A stretch of 42,654 nt of DNA from DALYJJ01 sp031969915 (GCA_031969915.1 DALYJJ010000046.1:1-42654); one strand, 5' to 3'. Shown: positions 1 through 8,086, counted from the stretch's first letter. Notes: generated by a model from the sequence alone, not told the origin. Translations and numbers: made by a program.

Positions 1-224
1 CCAGTCACCCGAACCGTTTGCAGCACTGAGACCGTGCGCTCCTTGGCCGTGCGCACCGTCACCGCCTCCTGTGCCTTCTCATCCTTGCCGCCGGCTGGCG
101 CCTTCTCGTCCGCGCCGGCCAAAACCGCGACGCCCGCCACGCACGCCAACGCGGCCAGCGGGAGAAGCACCATCCAGACGCGGCGAAGTCCCGGTGCGCT
201 TTTGTTTTGAGAACCTGTGTCCAT
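1..224 (-). CDS. RND efflux periplasmic adaptor (HlyD/AcrA-like), N-terminal fragment
   Basis: Partial gene reading leftwards off the window, about 74 codons visible from an ATG at 224. It begins with a short polar stretch, a basic RRVW segment and a hydrophobic helix (about residues 17-36, LLPLAALACVAGVAVL), so the protein is membrane-anchored or exported. A charged Lys/Glu/Gly linker follows, then VTVRTAKERTVSVLQT, which resembles the first beta strand of membrane fusion proteins just before the biotinyl-lipoyl-like domain. Such adaptors join an inner-membrane RND or ABC pump to an outer-membrane channel. A GGAG lies 9 bases before the ATG. The body of the gene lies outside the window, so the family call rests on the leader and first strand only. 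Confidence 0.55.
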   Translation of the reverse strand, partial: MDTGSQNKSAPGLRRVWMVLLPLAALACVAGVAVLAGADEKAPAGGKDEKAQEAVTVRTAKERTVSVLQTVRVT

Positions 225-259
225 AGGAGCAAACTCCGGCAACGCCTTCTCGCCGAAGC

Positions 260-289
260 ACGTTAGAACGGTCTGCGATTCACTTACAA
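260..289 (-). promoter_or_regulatory. Possible sigma-70-like promoter for the efflux adaptor
   Basis: On the minus strand TTGTAA (284-289) and TAACGT (260-265) are separated by 18 bases, leaving a leader of roughly 30 bases to the ATG at 224. The match to consensus is moderate. The 183-base gap between the two divergent genes holds no other gene I can support. Confidence 0.35.
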
Positions 290-367
290 GACGATTAGAC
301 TCCGCGAAAGGTTATGCGATGCAGGAGTGTTTTCGGCAAGAAGGCCTCTCCTCTATTTTCTTCGAGT

Positions 368-397
368 TTGGGGGTCCGTGCGGGATTCTGATATCGT
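368..397 (+). promoter_or_regulatory. Possible promoter for the first Gfo/Idh/MocA gene
   Basis: TTGGGG (368-373) and TATCGT (392-397) are 18 bases apart. The second box ends 10 bases before the ATG at 408, and no Shine-Dalgarno sequence is seen before that ATG. A weak match, reported because it fits the short-leader pattern of other genes here. Confidence 0.3.
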
Positions 398-407
398 ATT
401 TTCCGCC

Positions 408-1697
408 ATGTCGGATCTCACTCGACGGTCTTTCTTCGCCGGCGCCGCCGCGGCCGCTTCCGCCACCCGCGTCCTCGGCGCCAATGACAGAATCAGGGTC
501 GGCATCGTCGGCCTCGGCGGCCGCGGCCAGGACCACCTCGGCTCCTACCTCAAGATCCCCGCTGCCGAGGTCACCGCCCTGTGCGATGTCAACCAGGCCG
601 CCCGCGAGCGGGGACAAGCCAAAATCGCCGCCGCCTCTCGGCCTAAGGCAAAAGAAATCATAGATATGCGCGAGCTCTATGCGGGCCGCGACTGCGATGC
701 CGTCTCCATTGCCACCCCCAACCACTGGCACGCATTGGCTTCGATCTGGGCGGTCCAGGCCGGCAAAGACGTCTACTGTGAAAAGCCCGCTACCCATAAC
801 GTCTACGAAGGCGACCGGATGGTCGAGGAGGCCCGCAAACATAATCGGATTGTCCAGATTGGACAGCAAAGCCGCTCCACCCCGCACAAGGTGAAGGCCA
901 TGCGGCTGCTTCAGGAGGGAGTCATTGGACGGCTGTACCTGGCCAAAGCCCTCTGCTTCAAGCGCCGCAAGTCCATCCTGAAGACGCCCGTGGAACCGGT
1001 ACCTCCAGGACTCGATTGGGACCGCTTCCTTGGACCCGCGCCCATGCGCCCCTACACCAAGAACCGTTTCGCGTACAACTGGCATTGGTTCTGGGACACG
1101 GGCAATGGCGATATCGGCAACCAGGGCGTCCATGAGATGGACATCGCGCGGTGGGGCATGGGCGGGTTAGGGTACCCGCAGTCCGTCACTTCGAGTGGCG
1201 GAAAGTTCGTCTATGACGACGACCAGGAGACACCGAACACCCAGTTGGCGACGCTCGATTACGGCGCCGTGCAGGTGTTGTTCGAGGTGCGCGGCCTGTT
1301 GACGGGCCCCGAAGGCGGCCTGCCGGTGCGCGGCGGCAATACCGTGGGGAACCTCTTCTACGGCGCCGAAGGCTGGATGTGGGTGGATAGCAACCGCTTC
1401 CAGGTGTACAAGGGCGAAGGGAATCAGAAGGTGATGGAGGAGGTGGAGGCACCGGGCGAAGACACCACCGTGCTGCACATGGAGAATTTCCTCGCTGCGT
1501 GCCGGTCGCGCAAGCACACGGACCTGGCCTGCGACGTGGCAGTGGGCGCGGTCTCGGCGTCGCTGTGCCATTTCGCCAACATTGCGTACCGCTGCGCCCG
1601 GAAGCTGTCCTGGGACGCGGCGGCGAAGCGGTTCAACAACGACCCGGAAGCCGACCAGATGCTGACCAGGCAATACCGGAGGCCCTATGTCGTCTAG
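408..1697 (+). CDS. Tat-exported Gfo/Idh/MocA family oxidoreductase
   Basis: A 429-residue NAD(P)-dependent sugar or glycoside dehydrogenase-like protein. The start at 408 gives a twin-arginine signal (LTRRSFFAGAAAAASATR) directly before the Rossmann fold. An upstream in-frame ATG at 327 would bury that signal behind 27 unlikely residues. The nucleotide-binding loop is GLGGRG, the family EKP motif has its lysine at residue 126, and the second domain holds the NQGVHEMDIARWG helix. The Tat signal suggests it folds with cofactor in the cytoplasm and works in the periplasm. It overlaps the next, paralogous gene by 11 bases, so the two are probably co-translated. Families like this oxidise the C3 hydroxyl of glycosides in recently described 3-keto-sugar routes; the substrate here is unknown. 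Confidence 0.85.
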   Translation: MSDLTRRSFFAGAAAAASATRVLGANDRIRVGIVGLGGRGQDHLGSYLKIPAAEVTALCDVNQAARERGQAKIAAASRPKAKEIIDMRELYAGRDCDAVSIATPNHWHALASIWAVQAGKDVYCEKPATHNVYEGDRMVEEARKHNRIVQIGQQSRSTPHKVKAMRLLQEGVIGRLYLAKALCFKRRKSILKTPVEPVPPGLDWDRFLGPAPMRPYTKNRFAYNWHWFWDTGNGDIGNQGVHEMDIARWGMGGLGYPQSVTSSGGKFVYDDDQETPNTQLATLDYGAVQVLFEVRGLLTGPEGGLPVRGGNTVGNLFYGAEGWMWVDSNRFQVYKGEGNQKVMEEVEAPGEDTTVLHMENFLAACRSRKHTDLACDVAVGAVSASLCHFANIAYRCARKLSWDAAAKRFNNDPEADQMLTRQYRRPYVV

Positions 1698-2889
1698 CAT
1701 ACTCACCCGGCGCGACGCGGTCCGCGCCTCCGCGCTGGCGTTTACGGCCGGCTCCTATTCCCGCATCCTCGGCACCAACGACAAAGTGAACCTGGGCCTC
1801 ATCGGCGCGGGCGGCCGCGGCCGCGGCGTGATGGGTACGTTCATCCGGACCACCCAGGTGAACGTCACCGCCGTATGCGACGTCTACGCCGAGCGCGTGG
1901 ATCGCGCTCTCCAGAACGCACCCGGCGCCAAGGGCTTCGGCGATCACCGCAAGCTGCTCGAGCTGAAAGAGCTGGATGCCGTCCTCATCGCGACACCGGA
2001 CCACTGGCACGCCCTCACCGCCATCGACGCCCTCAACGCCGGTAAGGATGTCTACGTCGAAAAGCCGCTCACGCTGACCATCGAAGAAGGGCCGCTGATC
2101 GTCAAGGCGGCGCGCCTCAACAACCGCATCTGCCAGGTGGGCATGCAGCAGCGCTCCGGCAAGCACTATATGCAGGCGCGGGACGAATACATCCGCGCGG
2201 GCCGCTTGGGCAAGATCACACTCGCCCGTACCTGGTGGCACGGCAACGGCGCGCACCTGATGAAGGCGCCCCCGGCGCTGGCCACCCAGCCCTCGAACCT
2301 CGACTGGGCGCGCTACCTCGGCCCCGTGAAGTGGCGCGACTGGGACCCCCAGCAGTATTGGAATTTCCGCGCCTATCTCGACTTCGGCGGCGGCCAGGTG
2401 ACGGATCTGTTCACCCACTGGATCGACGTCGTCCACATGTTCACCGGCGAGGAGATCCCGGTCTCCGCCGTCGCCGCCGGCGGCGTGTATCACTACAAGG
2501 ACGGCCGCACCGCCCCCGACACCATCAACGTGCTGTTGGAGTATCCGTCCGGCTGGACCGCTACGTTCGAAGCGACTCTCGCCCCCGGAATCACCGGCGA
2601 AGGCGTGGAGATGTGCGGCACGGAGGGCAAGCTCTTCATCACCCGCGGCCAGTTCACCTTCACTCCCGCCGGGCGCGGAGCGCTGCCGGTAACCGTGAAG
2701 GCCGAACGCGACCAGACCGTCGATCACGTCGAGGACTTCCTGGAGTGCTGCCGCACGCGCAAGCTGCCGAACGGCGATGTCCTGGTGGGGCACCGCTCCG
2801 CCCAGGCGTCGCATCTCGGCAACATCGCGTACCTACAGAAGCGCCGCTTGCAGTTCGACCCTGTCCGTGAGGAGATTCTGCCCCTCTGA
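1687..2889 (+). CDS. Second exported Gfo/Idh/MocA family oxidoreductase
   Basis: A 400-residue paralogue of the preceding gene, starting inside its last codons with GGAGG four bases upstream of the ATG. It carries a Tat-like leader (LTRRDAVRASALAFTAGS), the dinucleotide loop GAGGRGRG, and EKP with the lysine again at residue 126. The C-terminal domain includes DLFTHWIDVVHMFTG and ends in a helix typical of acidobacterial and planctomycete members. Paired oxidoreductases are usual in loci where one enzyme oxidises the glycoside and the other reduces the released keto-sugar, so the pair may recycle cofactor between them. That division of labour is inferred. Confidence 0.85.
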   Translation: MSSSILTRRDAVRASALAFTAGSYSRILGTNDKVNLGLIGAGGRGRGVMGTFIRTTQVNVTAVCDVYAERVDRALQNAPGAKGFGDHRKLLELKELDAVLIATPDHWHALTAIDALNAGKDVYVEKPLTLTIEEGPLIVKAARLNNRICQVGMQQRSGKHYMQARDEYIRAGRLGKITLARTWWHGNGAHLMKAPPALATQPSNLDWARYLGPVKWRDWDPQQYWNFRAYLDFGGGQVTDLFTHWIDVVHMFTGEEIPVSAVAAGGVYHYKDGRTAPDTINVLLEYPSGWTATFEATLAPGITGEGVEMCGTEGKLFITRGQFTFTPAGRGALPVTVKAERDQTVDHVEDFLECCRTRKLPNGDVLVGHRSAQASHLGNIAYLQKRRLQFDPVREEILPL

Positions 2890-2902
2890 CGGAAGGCGTT
2901 CC

Positions 2903-2911
2903 TGCTACGCT
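2903..2911 (+). promoter_or_regulatory. Extended -10 box before the cupin gene
   Basis: TGCTACGCT has the TGnTAnnnT form and ends 8 bases before the ATG at 2920, which would place transcription initiation within a couple of bases of the start codon. Confidence 0.4.
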
Positions 2912-2919
2912 GCGGTGAG

Positions 2920-3426
2920 ATGAATGGCGTACAACTGATCTCCGCGGCGCTGCTGGAGAGCGTGGAGCGGGCCGCGGAAGACTCCCCGCGGCGGCGCATG
3001 AATCACAACTTCCACGCGGGGCCGGACGATAATCCGCACCGCTTCCTGAACGTCATGCGAGCGGGCACCTACGTCTGCCCGCACCGGCATGCGGAACCGG
3101 CGAAGGCCGAGACGTTCGTGGTCCTGCGCGGGCACGCCGCGGTGGCCCTGTTCGACGAAGAAGGCCACGTGCGGGAGCGGCATCTGCTCGGCCTCGACCC
3201 CCGGCCCGCGGACTTCCCGGACTGGGCGAAGAACGCGCCCGCGGCGGTGGGGATCGACCTGGCGCCGGGTCTCTGGCACACCATCACCGCGCTGAGCGAG
3301 AGCGCGATCTGTTTCGAAGTGAAGCCCGGCCCGTGGAGCCCGGCGAGCGACAAAGAGTTCGCGCCCTGGGCGCCGCGCGAGGGCGATCCGGCCGCCGCCG
3401 CATACCTGGCCGGGTGGCTTCGATGA
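2920..3426 (+). CDS. WbuC-family cupin metalloprotein
   Basis: A 168-residue cupin. The order NFH, D/R, LNVMRAGTYVCPHRH, KAETFVVLRG and FDEEG matches WbuC-type proteins, which are found in polysaccharide loci and as stand-alone genes. The HRH pair, the glutamate of KAE and the later histidine of PGLWHT are the likely metal ligands. There is no signal peptide, so it should be cytoplasmic. WbuC is suspected to act on sugars or sugar nucleotides, but its reaction is not firmly known. Its stop codon overlaps the start of the next gene (ATGA), which suggests joint expression with the metallo-beta-lactamase-like enzyme. Confidence 0.78.
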   Translation: MNGVQLISAALLESVERAAEDSPRRRMNHNFHAGPDDNPHRFLNVMRAGTYVCPHRHAEPAKAETFVVLRGHAAVALFDEEGHVRERHLLGLDPRPADFPDWAKNAPAAVGIDLAPGLWHTITALSESAICFEVKPGPWSPASDKEFAPWAPREGDPAAAAYLAGWLR

Positions 3427-4217
3427 GAGCCGTGCCGTGGCTGATGGTGGCCGCCGCCGCGGTGTCCGCCGCGCCGCCGGAGTGGTCGCGTCCGTTTCCG
3501 CCCCACCGTATCGCGGGCAACGTCTACTTCGTCGGGACCGAAGACCTGGCCTGCTTCCTGATCACGGATCGCGCGGCGGGCCATATCCTGATCAACAGCG
3601 GCCTCGCCGCATCGAATGCGGCCATCCGCGAAGGCGTGGAGAAGCTCGGATTCCGCATCGAGGACATTCGCGTTCTGCTCACGAACCAGGCGCATTACGA
3701 CCACGTCGACGGCTTTGCCGAGTTGCAGCGCTGGTCGGGAGCGAAGGTCTACGCCACGCCGGCGGACGCGAAGCTGCTTGAAAGCGGCGGGGCCGCGGAT
3801 CCGTCCGGATTCACCACCTACGCGCCCGTCAAAGTGGACCGGGTGCTGCGCGACCGCGAAACCATTCAACTCGGCCGGATCCGGCTTACCGTGCACTTCA
3901 TGCCCGGACACTCCCCGGGCAGCGTTGGTTACGAGATGGAGATGGATGGCCGCAGCCTTCTGATCGCCAACATGGGCAGCGTGGTGATGCCGCTGGACAA
4001 CCCGAAGTATCCGGGCATCGTGGCCGATTTTCGGGCCACGTTCGCGCGGCAGAAGTCGCTACGGCCGGAGATCTGGGTCGCGGCGCACGGCTCGCAGTTC
4101 GACCTGGCCGGAAAGCACAAGTCCGGCAACTACGTCGATCCCGGCGGGTACCGGAAGGCGGTGGCCGCCTACGAGAAGGAGTTTGAGGCGCGGGCGCGCG
4201 CCCTGGGCGGCAAGTAA
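3423..4217 (+). CDS. Exported subclass B3-like metallo-beta-lactamase fold hydrolase, Gln variant
   Basis: A 264-residue protein with a signal peptide (about residues 1-18), starting at the ATG that overlaps the cupin stop. Zinc ligands can be placed as Q89-x-H91-x-D93-H94 (QAHYDH), H163 (MPGHSPGS) and H222 (AAHGSQFD). In B3 numbering the usual His116 is thus a glutamine, as in GOB enzymes, while the zinc-2 set D120/H121/H263 is intact. The spacing, the PGI-x-x-D segment near residues 198-203 and the C-terminal VDPGGYR match B3 enzymes rather than B1 or glyoxalase II. It may hydrolyse beta-lactams or another periplasmic ester, lactone or amide; family membership alone does not show resistance. 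Confidence 0.82.
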   Translation: MRAVPWLMVAAAAVSAAPPEWSRPFPPHRIAGNVYFVGTEDLACFLITDRAAGHILINSGLAASNAAIREGVEKLGFRIEDIRVLLTNQAHYDHVDGFAELQRWSGAKVYATPADAKLLESGGAADPSGFTTYAPVKVDRVLRDRETIQLGRIRLTVHFMPGHSPGSVGYEMEMDGRSLLIANMGSVVMPLDNPKYPGIVADFRATFARQKSLRPEIWVAAHGSQFDLAGKHKSGNYVDPGGYRKAVAAYEKEFEARARALGGK

Positions 4218-4247
4218 ACGGCGCGCGGCCCGGCGCGAACCGGCCTC

Positions 4248-5195
4248 TTACGCCTCCGTTTCGGCCGCCTGCACCAGTTGGAAATACTCCACCGTCTTGC
4301 TCAGCCCCTCTTCCAGAGTGACCCTGGGCTCCCAGCCGAGCACCGCTTTCGCCTTCGAGATATCCGGCTGGCGCCGTTTCGGGTCGTCTTCCGGCAACGG
4401 TCGAAAGGCCAGCTCCGACTTCGTGCCGGTGAGGCGGCGGATGCGCTCGGCGAATTCCAGCATCGTCAGTTCGAGCGGATTGCCCAGGTTCACCGGATAC
4501 CGTTCTTCGCTCAGGAACAGGCGGTACAGGCCGTCTACCAGGTCCGACACGTAGCAGAAGCTTCGCGTCTGCGTGCCGTCGCCGAACACCGTCATCGGCT
4601 GGCCGCGCAGCGCCTGGTCGAGGAAGGCGGGCACCACACGGCCGTCGTTCAACTGCATCCGCGGGCCGTACGTGTTGAAGATCCGCGCGATGGTCGTGCG
4701 CACCCCGTGCTTGCGATGGTAGGCCATGGTAAGCGCCTCGGCGTACCGCTTGCTTTCGTCGTAGCAGGAGCGCATGCCCACCGGGTTGACGTTCCCCCAG
4801 TAGGTCTCCTTCTGTGGGTGTTCGAGCGGGTCCCCGTAGGACTCCGACGTCGACGTAAGCAGGAAGCGGGCCTTGCGCCGGCGCGCCAGTTCCAGCATGT
4901 TTCGCGTCGCCGTGGAGCCGGATTCCAGCGTCTCAATGGGATGCGCCAGGTAGTCCTTCGGGCTCGCCAGCGAGGCCAGGTGGAACACGCCGTCAATCGG
5001 GCTGCCGTCGTCCCAGGGCACGGTGGCGTCGTGCTGGATGAACTGAAAGCCCGGATCGTGCGCCAGGTGCGAGAGATTCCGCGGCGCTCCGGTGATCAGG
5101 TTATCGAGCACCACAACGCTGTGCCCCTCGGCCAGCAGGCGGTCGCAGAGATGGGAGCCGATGAACCCGGCGCCACCGGTGACAAGAAGACGCAA
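4248..5195 (-). CDS. UDP-glucuronate decarboxylase (UDP-xylose synthase)
   Basis: A 315-residue short-chain dehydrogenase/epimerase-type enzyme converting UDP-glucuronate to UDP-xylose with bound NAD. It shows GGAGFIGSHL at the N terminus, STSESYGDPLEHPQ, GNVNPVGMRSCYDESKR with the YxxxK catalytic pair, and ARIFNTYGPRM. These are the signatures of UXS and separate it from GalE or RmlB. The start is a TTG at 5195 with GGAGGG about 4-5 bases upstream; no suitable ATG is available. It is divergent from scpA and convergent with the metallo-beta-lactamase gene. The product UDP-xylose would feed cell-surface polysaccharide. No glycosyltransferases are nearby. Confidence 0.87.
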   Translation of the reverse strand: MRLLVTGGAGFIGSHLCDRLLAEGHSVVVLDNLITGAPRNLSHLAHDPGFQFIQHDATVPWDDGSPIDGVFHLASLASPKDYLAHPIETLESGSTATRNMLELARRRKARFLLTSTSESYGDPLEHPQKETYWGNVNPVGMRSCYDESKRYAEALTMAYHRKHGVRTTIARIFNTYGPRMQLNDGRVVPAFLDQALRGQPMTVFGDGTQTRSFCYVSDLVDGLYRLFLSEERYPVNLGNPLELTMLEFAERIRRLTGTKSELAFRPLPEDDPKRRQPDISKAKAVLGWEPRVTLEEGLSKTVEYFQLVQAAETEA

Positions 5196-5212
5196 GTTCC
5201 CTCCGAACCCTC

Positions 5213-5219
5213 TATTCTA
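5213..5219. promoter_or_regulatory. Possible overlapping divergent -10 boxes (UXS / scpA)
   Basis: CTATTCTAG reads TATTCT on the plus strand and TAGAAT on the minus strand. The minus box would give a leader of about 15 bases to the TTG of the decarboxylase, and the plus box about 22 bases to the first GTG of scpA. No clear -35 boxes are seen. Confidence 0.3.
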
Positions 5220-5246
5220 GCGGCCTTGGCAGGGGCGCGTGCTAAT

Positions 5247-6041
5247 GTGGAGGAAGTGTCCGCGCCTTTGAATTTCCACCTGGAACACTATGAAGGGCCG
5301 CTCGATTTGCTGCTCGACCTGATCCGCAAGCAGCAGATCAACATCCACGATATCCCGATCGCCCGCATCACCTCTCAGTACATGGAGTACATGCAGCGGG
5401 CGGCGGAGTTGGATATCGAATTGAGCGCGGAGTTCGTGTACATGGCGGCGACGTTGATCCACATCAAGTCGAAGACGCTGCTGCCCCGCGATCCGGAGTT
5501 GGAGAAGATCGCTCCCGAAGAAGATCCGCGCCAGGAACTGGTGGACCGGCTGCTCGAGCATGAACGCTTCAAGAACGCCGCGGAAATGCTGCAGCAGAAG
5601 CGAATGATCGAAGAGGCCGTGTGGTCGAACCCGCGAATCCAGGACTATATCGCCCAGGACGAGGAACCAGGACTCGCGGTGTCTCTCTTCGACCTGGTGA
5701 AAACCCTCCAGGACGTTCTCGAACGCGCCCGGAACCGCCCCTCCTACCAGGTGGAAAAGGAAGAAGTGAGCGTACCGGACATGATCCAGTACGTGGGAAG
5801 CCTGCTGCGGGGAAGGCCGGACGAGCGCCACTCGGTTCGAGAACTGTTCGAGCGGCAGCGGTCGCGCCGCGCCATGATTTGCCTGTTCCTCGCGATCCTG
5901 GAGATGGTGAAGAGACAGGCGGTGGCGTTGGAGCAGGAAACGTTGTTCTCCGATATCGTGATCAAGCGCCACCAGGGTTTCGACGAAATGTTCGAAACTC
6001 GCGAAGCCCTGTCGGCGATCGAACAGGAATACAGCAAGTAG
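5247..6041 (+). CDS. scpA: Segregation and condensation protein A (kleisin)
   Basis: About 264 residues; the kleisin subunit that closes the SMC-ScpA-ScpB ring and compacts the chromosome. The N-terminal FHLEHYEGPLDLLLDLI and the following IPIARIT segment are the SMC-neck binding region, the central acidic helices bind ScpB, and the C-terminal IVTPLF-like region appears as a winged helix. Start choice is uncertain: GTG at 5247 has AGGGG 11 bases upstream, while GTG at 5256 has GGAGG but only 2 bases away. The open frame runs much further upstream, but that part is antisense to the decarboxylase gene. scpB follows after 21 bases. Confidence 0.9.
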   Translation: MEEVSAPLNFHLEHYEGPLDLLLDLIRKQQINIHDIPIARITSQYMEYMQRAAELDIELSAEFVYMAATLIHIKSKTLLPRDPELEKIAPEEDPRQELVDRLLEHERFKNAAEMLQQKRMIEEAVWSNPRIQDYIAQDEEPGLAVSLFDLVKTLQDVLERARNRPSYQVEKEEVSVPDMIQYVGSLLRGRPDERHSVRELFERQRSRRAMICLFLAILEMVKRQAVALEQETLFSDIVIKRHQGFDEMFETREALSAIEQEYSK

Positions 6042-6062
6042 CACACACTAGTAGCACACACA
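6039..6062 (+). repeat. Tandem TAGCACACAC repeat between scpA and scpB
   Basis: Two copies of TAGCACACAC (6039-6048 and 6052-6061) fill the whole gap between the scpA stop, which is the first TAG, and the scpB ATG. No Shine-Dalgarno sequence is present in this gap. Confidence 0.75.
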
Positions 6063-6941
6063 ATGGAACAGCAGGAAGATAAGGCGCTCGAAGCCTCGGG
6101 CGCGAGCGAAGCAATGGTTGGAGAGACCGCGGTGGCCGTGGAGGAAGCGGCGCCCCCGGCGGACGAACCGCTCGAATCGATGGGGGCCGATGAACTCGTC
6201 GGCGCGGTCGAAGCACCGCCGGCAAGCCTGGACGCCGCCGACGCGGACACCACGGCCGTCCTCGAAGCCATCATCTACATCACCGACGAACCGTTGACGC
6301 CCCAACAGATGGCCGCGGCGCTGTCGGCCCCGGTGGAGCGCGTGAACCGCCTCCTCGAACGGCTGGTGGAACAGTACGCCCGAAGCGACCGCGGACTGAC
6401 CATTCGCGAAGTAGCGGGCGGCTACAAAATGGGCACCAAGCCCGAGCACCACGAAGCCGTGCGCCAGTTCGTCAAGAACTTGAAGCCGCCTTTGAAGCTC
6501 TCGCTGCCCGCGCTCGAGACGCTCGCCGTGATCGCCTATAAGCAACCGATCACCGCGCCCGAGATCATGGAGATTCGCGGCGTCCAGGGCGCCGGTGTCT
6601 TGAAGACGCTGCTCGACCGCAAGCTGATCACCACCGCCGGGCGCAAGAACGTCATCGGCAAACCGATCCTGTACCGGACCACGAAGGAGTTCCTGGTTCA
6701 GTTCGGACTCAAGGACCTGGGCGAGTTGCCGACCCTCAAGGAGTTCGAAGAACTGCGCCGCCTGGCCTTCACCGACGAGCCGGAGTTGCCCTTCGATGCC
6801 GAGCCCGCCGAGGCCGCCGCCGCGCCGGTGGAGCCCCAGCCCGCCGTGGTCAGCGCCGAGGCGGAGGAAACCGCCGCGCCGGAGCCCGAGGACCAGGCCC
6901 GCCCTCCGGCCGGCGATGTGACCGGAGAAAGCGAAGCCTGA
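6063..6941 (+). CDS. scpB: Segregation and condensation protein B
   Basis: A 292-residue partner of ScpA with two tandem winged-helix domains (about residues 60-220). Recognisable blocks are LEAIIYITDEPLT, LTIREVAGGYKM, LPALETLAVIAYKQPIT with the following EIRGVQ, and GRKNVIGKPILYRTT. ScpB proteins are usually near 180-200 residues. Here about 60 acidic Ala/Glu-rich residues precede the core and about 70 follow it, both probably disordered. It overlaps rluB by one base (ATG at 6941). The scpA-scpB-rluB order is common in bacteria. Confidence 0.92.
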   Translation: MEQQEDKALEASGASEAMVGETAVAVEEAAPPADEPLESMGADELVGAVEAPPASLDAADADTTAVLEAIIYITDEPLTPQQMAAALSAPVERVNRLLERLVEQYARSDRGLTIREVAGGYKMGTKPEHHEAVRQFVKNLKPPLKLSLPALETLAVIAYKQPITAPEIMEIRGVQGAGVLKTLLDRKLITTAGRKNVIGKPILYRTTKEFLVQFGLKDLGELPTLKEFEELRRLAFTDEPELPFDAEPAEAAAAPVEPQPAVVSAEAEETAAPEPEDQARPPAGDVTGESEA

Positions 6942-7678
6942 TGGCGGAAGAGCGGCTCCAGAAGATCCTCTCGCGGGCCGGCGTCGCCAGCCGCCGCAAG
7001 GCCGAAGAGTTGATTGTCGCCGGCCGCGTCACCGTCAACGGCGCGGTGATCGTGGAACTGGGGAGCAAGGCCGACTTCGACCACGACCACATCAAGGTGG
7101 ACGGCAAGCTCTTGCGCCAGCCGCGCAGCCTCGTCTATCTGGCCCTGAACAAGCCCGACAGCGTCGTGACCACGGTCAGCGATCCGCAGGGACGCCAGAC
7201 CGTGATGGACCTGGTGCGCGGCGTGAAGGAGCGCGTGTATCCGGTGGGCCGGCTCGACTATCACAGTGAAGGGCTGTTGCTGCTCACCAACGACGGCGAG
7301 TTCGCCAACCGGATCACCTCCGCCGCCACCCATGTGCCGAAGGTGTACCAGGTCAAAGTAACCGGCACGCTGACTCTCGAACAGGAAGAGCAGTTCCGGA
7401 ACGGCGTGCCCCTGCATGGCCGGCGAACCGCGCCCGCGAGCCTCAAGCTGATGAAGCGGGGCGAGAACCCCTGGTACGAAGTGCGGCTCATCGAAGGCCG
7501 CCAGCACCAGGTGCGCGACATGTTCAAGCATTTCGGGCTGCTGGTGGAGCGCCTGCGCCGCGTGCGCATCGGGTTTCTGGAATTGGGCCCGCTCAAGCCG
7601 GGCAAGTGGAGAGCCCTCACGGGAGCGGAGGTGGAGCGGTTCCGCCGCCTGCTCAAGATCGAACGGGAGGAGGCATGA
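6941..7678 (+). CDS. rluB: 23S rRNA pseudouridine synthase, RluB/RsuA family
   Basis: A 245-residue enzyme with an N-terminal S4 RNA-binding domain (RLQKILSRAGVASRRKAEE, about residues 5-50) and a pseudouridine synthase domain. The catalytic aspartate is D106 in GRLDYHSEGLLLLTNDG, and the C-terminal RQHQVRDMF block is typical of the RsuA/RluB/RluE/RluF branch. Position next to scpB supports RluB, which modifies U2605 of 23S rRNA in E. coli; the exact target here is inferred. The stop overlaps the next start as ATGA. Confidence 0.88.
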   Translation: MAEERLQKILSRAGVASRRKAEELIVAGRVTVNGAVIVELGSKADFDHDHIKVDGKLLRQPRSLVYLALNKPDSVVTTVSDPQGRQTVMDLVRGVKERVYPVGRLDYHSEGLLLLTNDGEFANRITSAATHVPKVYQVKVTGTLTLEQEEQFRNGVPLHGRRTAPASLKLMKRGENPWYEVRLIEGRQHQVRDMFKHFGLLVERLRRVRIGFLELGPLKPGKWRALTGAEVERFRRLLKIEREEA

Positions 7679-8085
7679 CCGACATCGCGCGGGAGATCCT
7701 GCTCGCCGGCCGCACCATCGCCGTGGTGGGACTGTCCAGCCGCCGCTACCGGCCGAGCTACGGCGTCTCACAGTACATGAAGAACGCCGGGTACCGCATC
7801 GTACCCGTGAATCCCGAAGAGACCGAAGTGCTCGGAGAGAAAGCGTTCCCGGACCTCGCCTCCGTGCCCGGGACGGTGGATATCGTCAACGTCTTCCGGC
7901 GTCCCGAGTTCGTCCCGGAGATCGTCGAGCAGGCCATCGCGAAGGGGGCAAAGGCCCTCTGGCTACAAGAGGACGTGGTCCACGCGGCGGCGGCGGAGCG
8001 CGCCCGGGCCGCCGGCCTGCTGGTGATCATGGACCGGTGCATTCTGCAGGAACACCGCCGTCTGGCCGGCGCCGGCCAGCTCTGA
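7675..8085 (+). CDS. CoA-binding domain protein (YccU-like)
   Basis: A 136-residue single Rossmann-type CoA-binding domain. The sequence shows TIAVVGLSSRRYRPSYGVSQYM, YRIVPVNPE, VDIVNVFRRPEFVPEIV and a final LVIMDRCILQEHRRL, the order seen in YccU-type proteins. The start at 7675 is chosen because it forms an ATGA overlap with rluB and places the fold at residue 10. Their function is poorly defined; binding of CoA or acyl-CoA is assumed from homology to succinyl-CoA synthetase alpha. Co-expression with rluB is likely. Confidence 0.85.
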   Translation: MTDIAREILLAGRTIAVVGLSSRRYRPSYGVSQYMKNAGYRIVPVNPEETEVLGEKAFPDLASVPGTVDIVNVFRRPEFVPEIVEQAIAKGAKALWLQEDVVHAAAAERARAAGLLVIMDRCILQEHRRLAGAGQL

Positions 8086-8086
8086 T

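Noticed and set aside
3423..4217. Reading the metallo-beta-lactamase as a proven antibiotic-resistance gene
   Set aside because: Only the fold and zinc ligands are visible; many such enzymes have other substrates and nothing nearby suggests resistance or mobility.
4278..5246. Upstream extension of the scpA frame
   Set aside because: It is antisense to the UDP-glucuronate decarboxylase gene and lacks any kleisin similarity.
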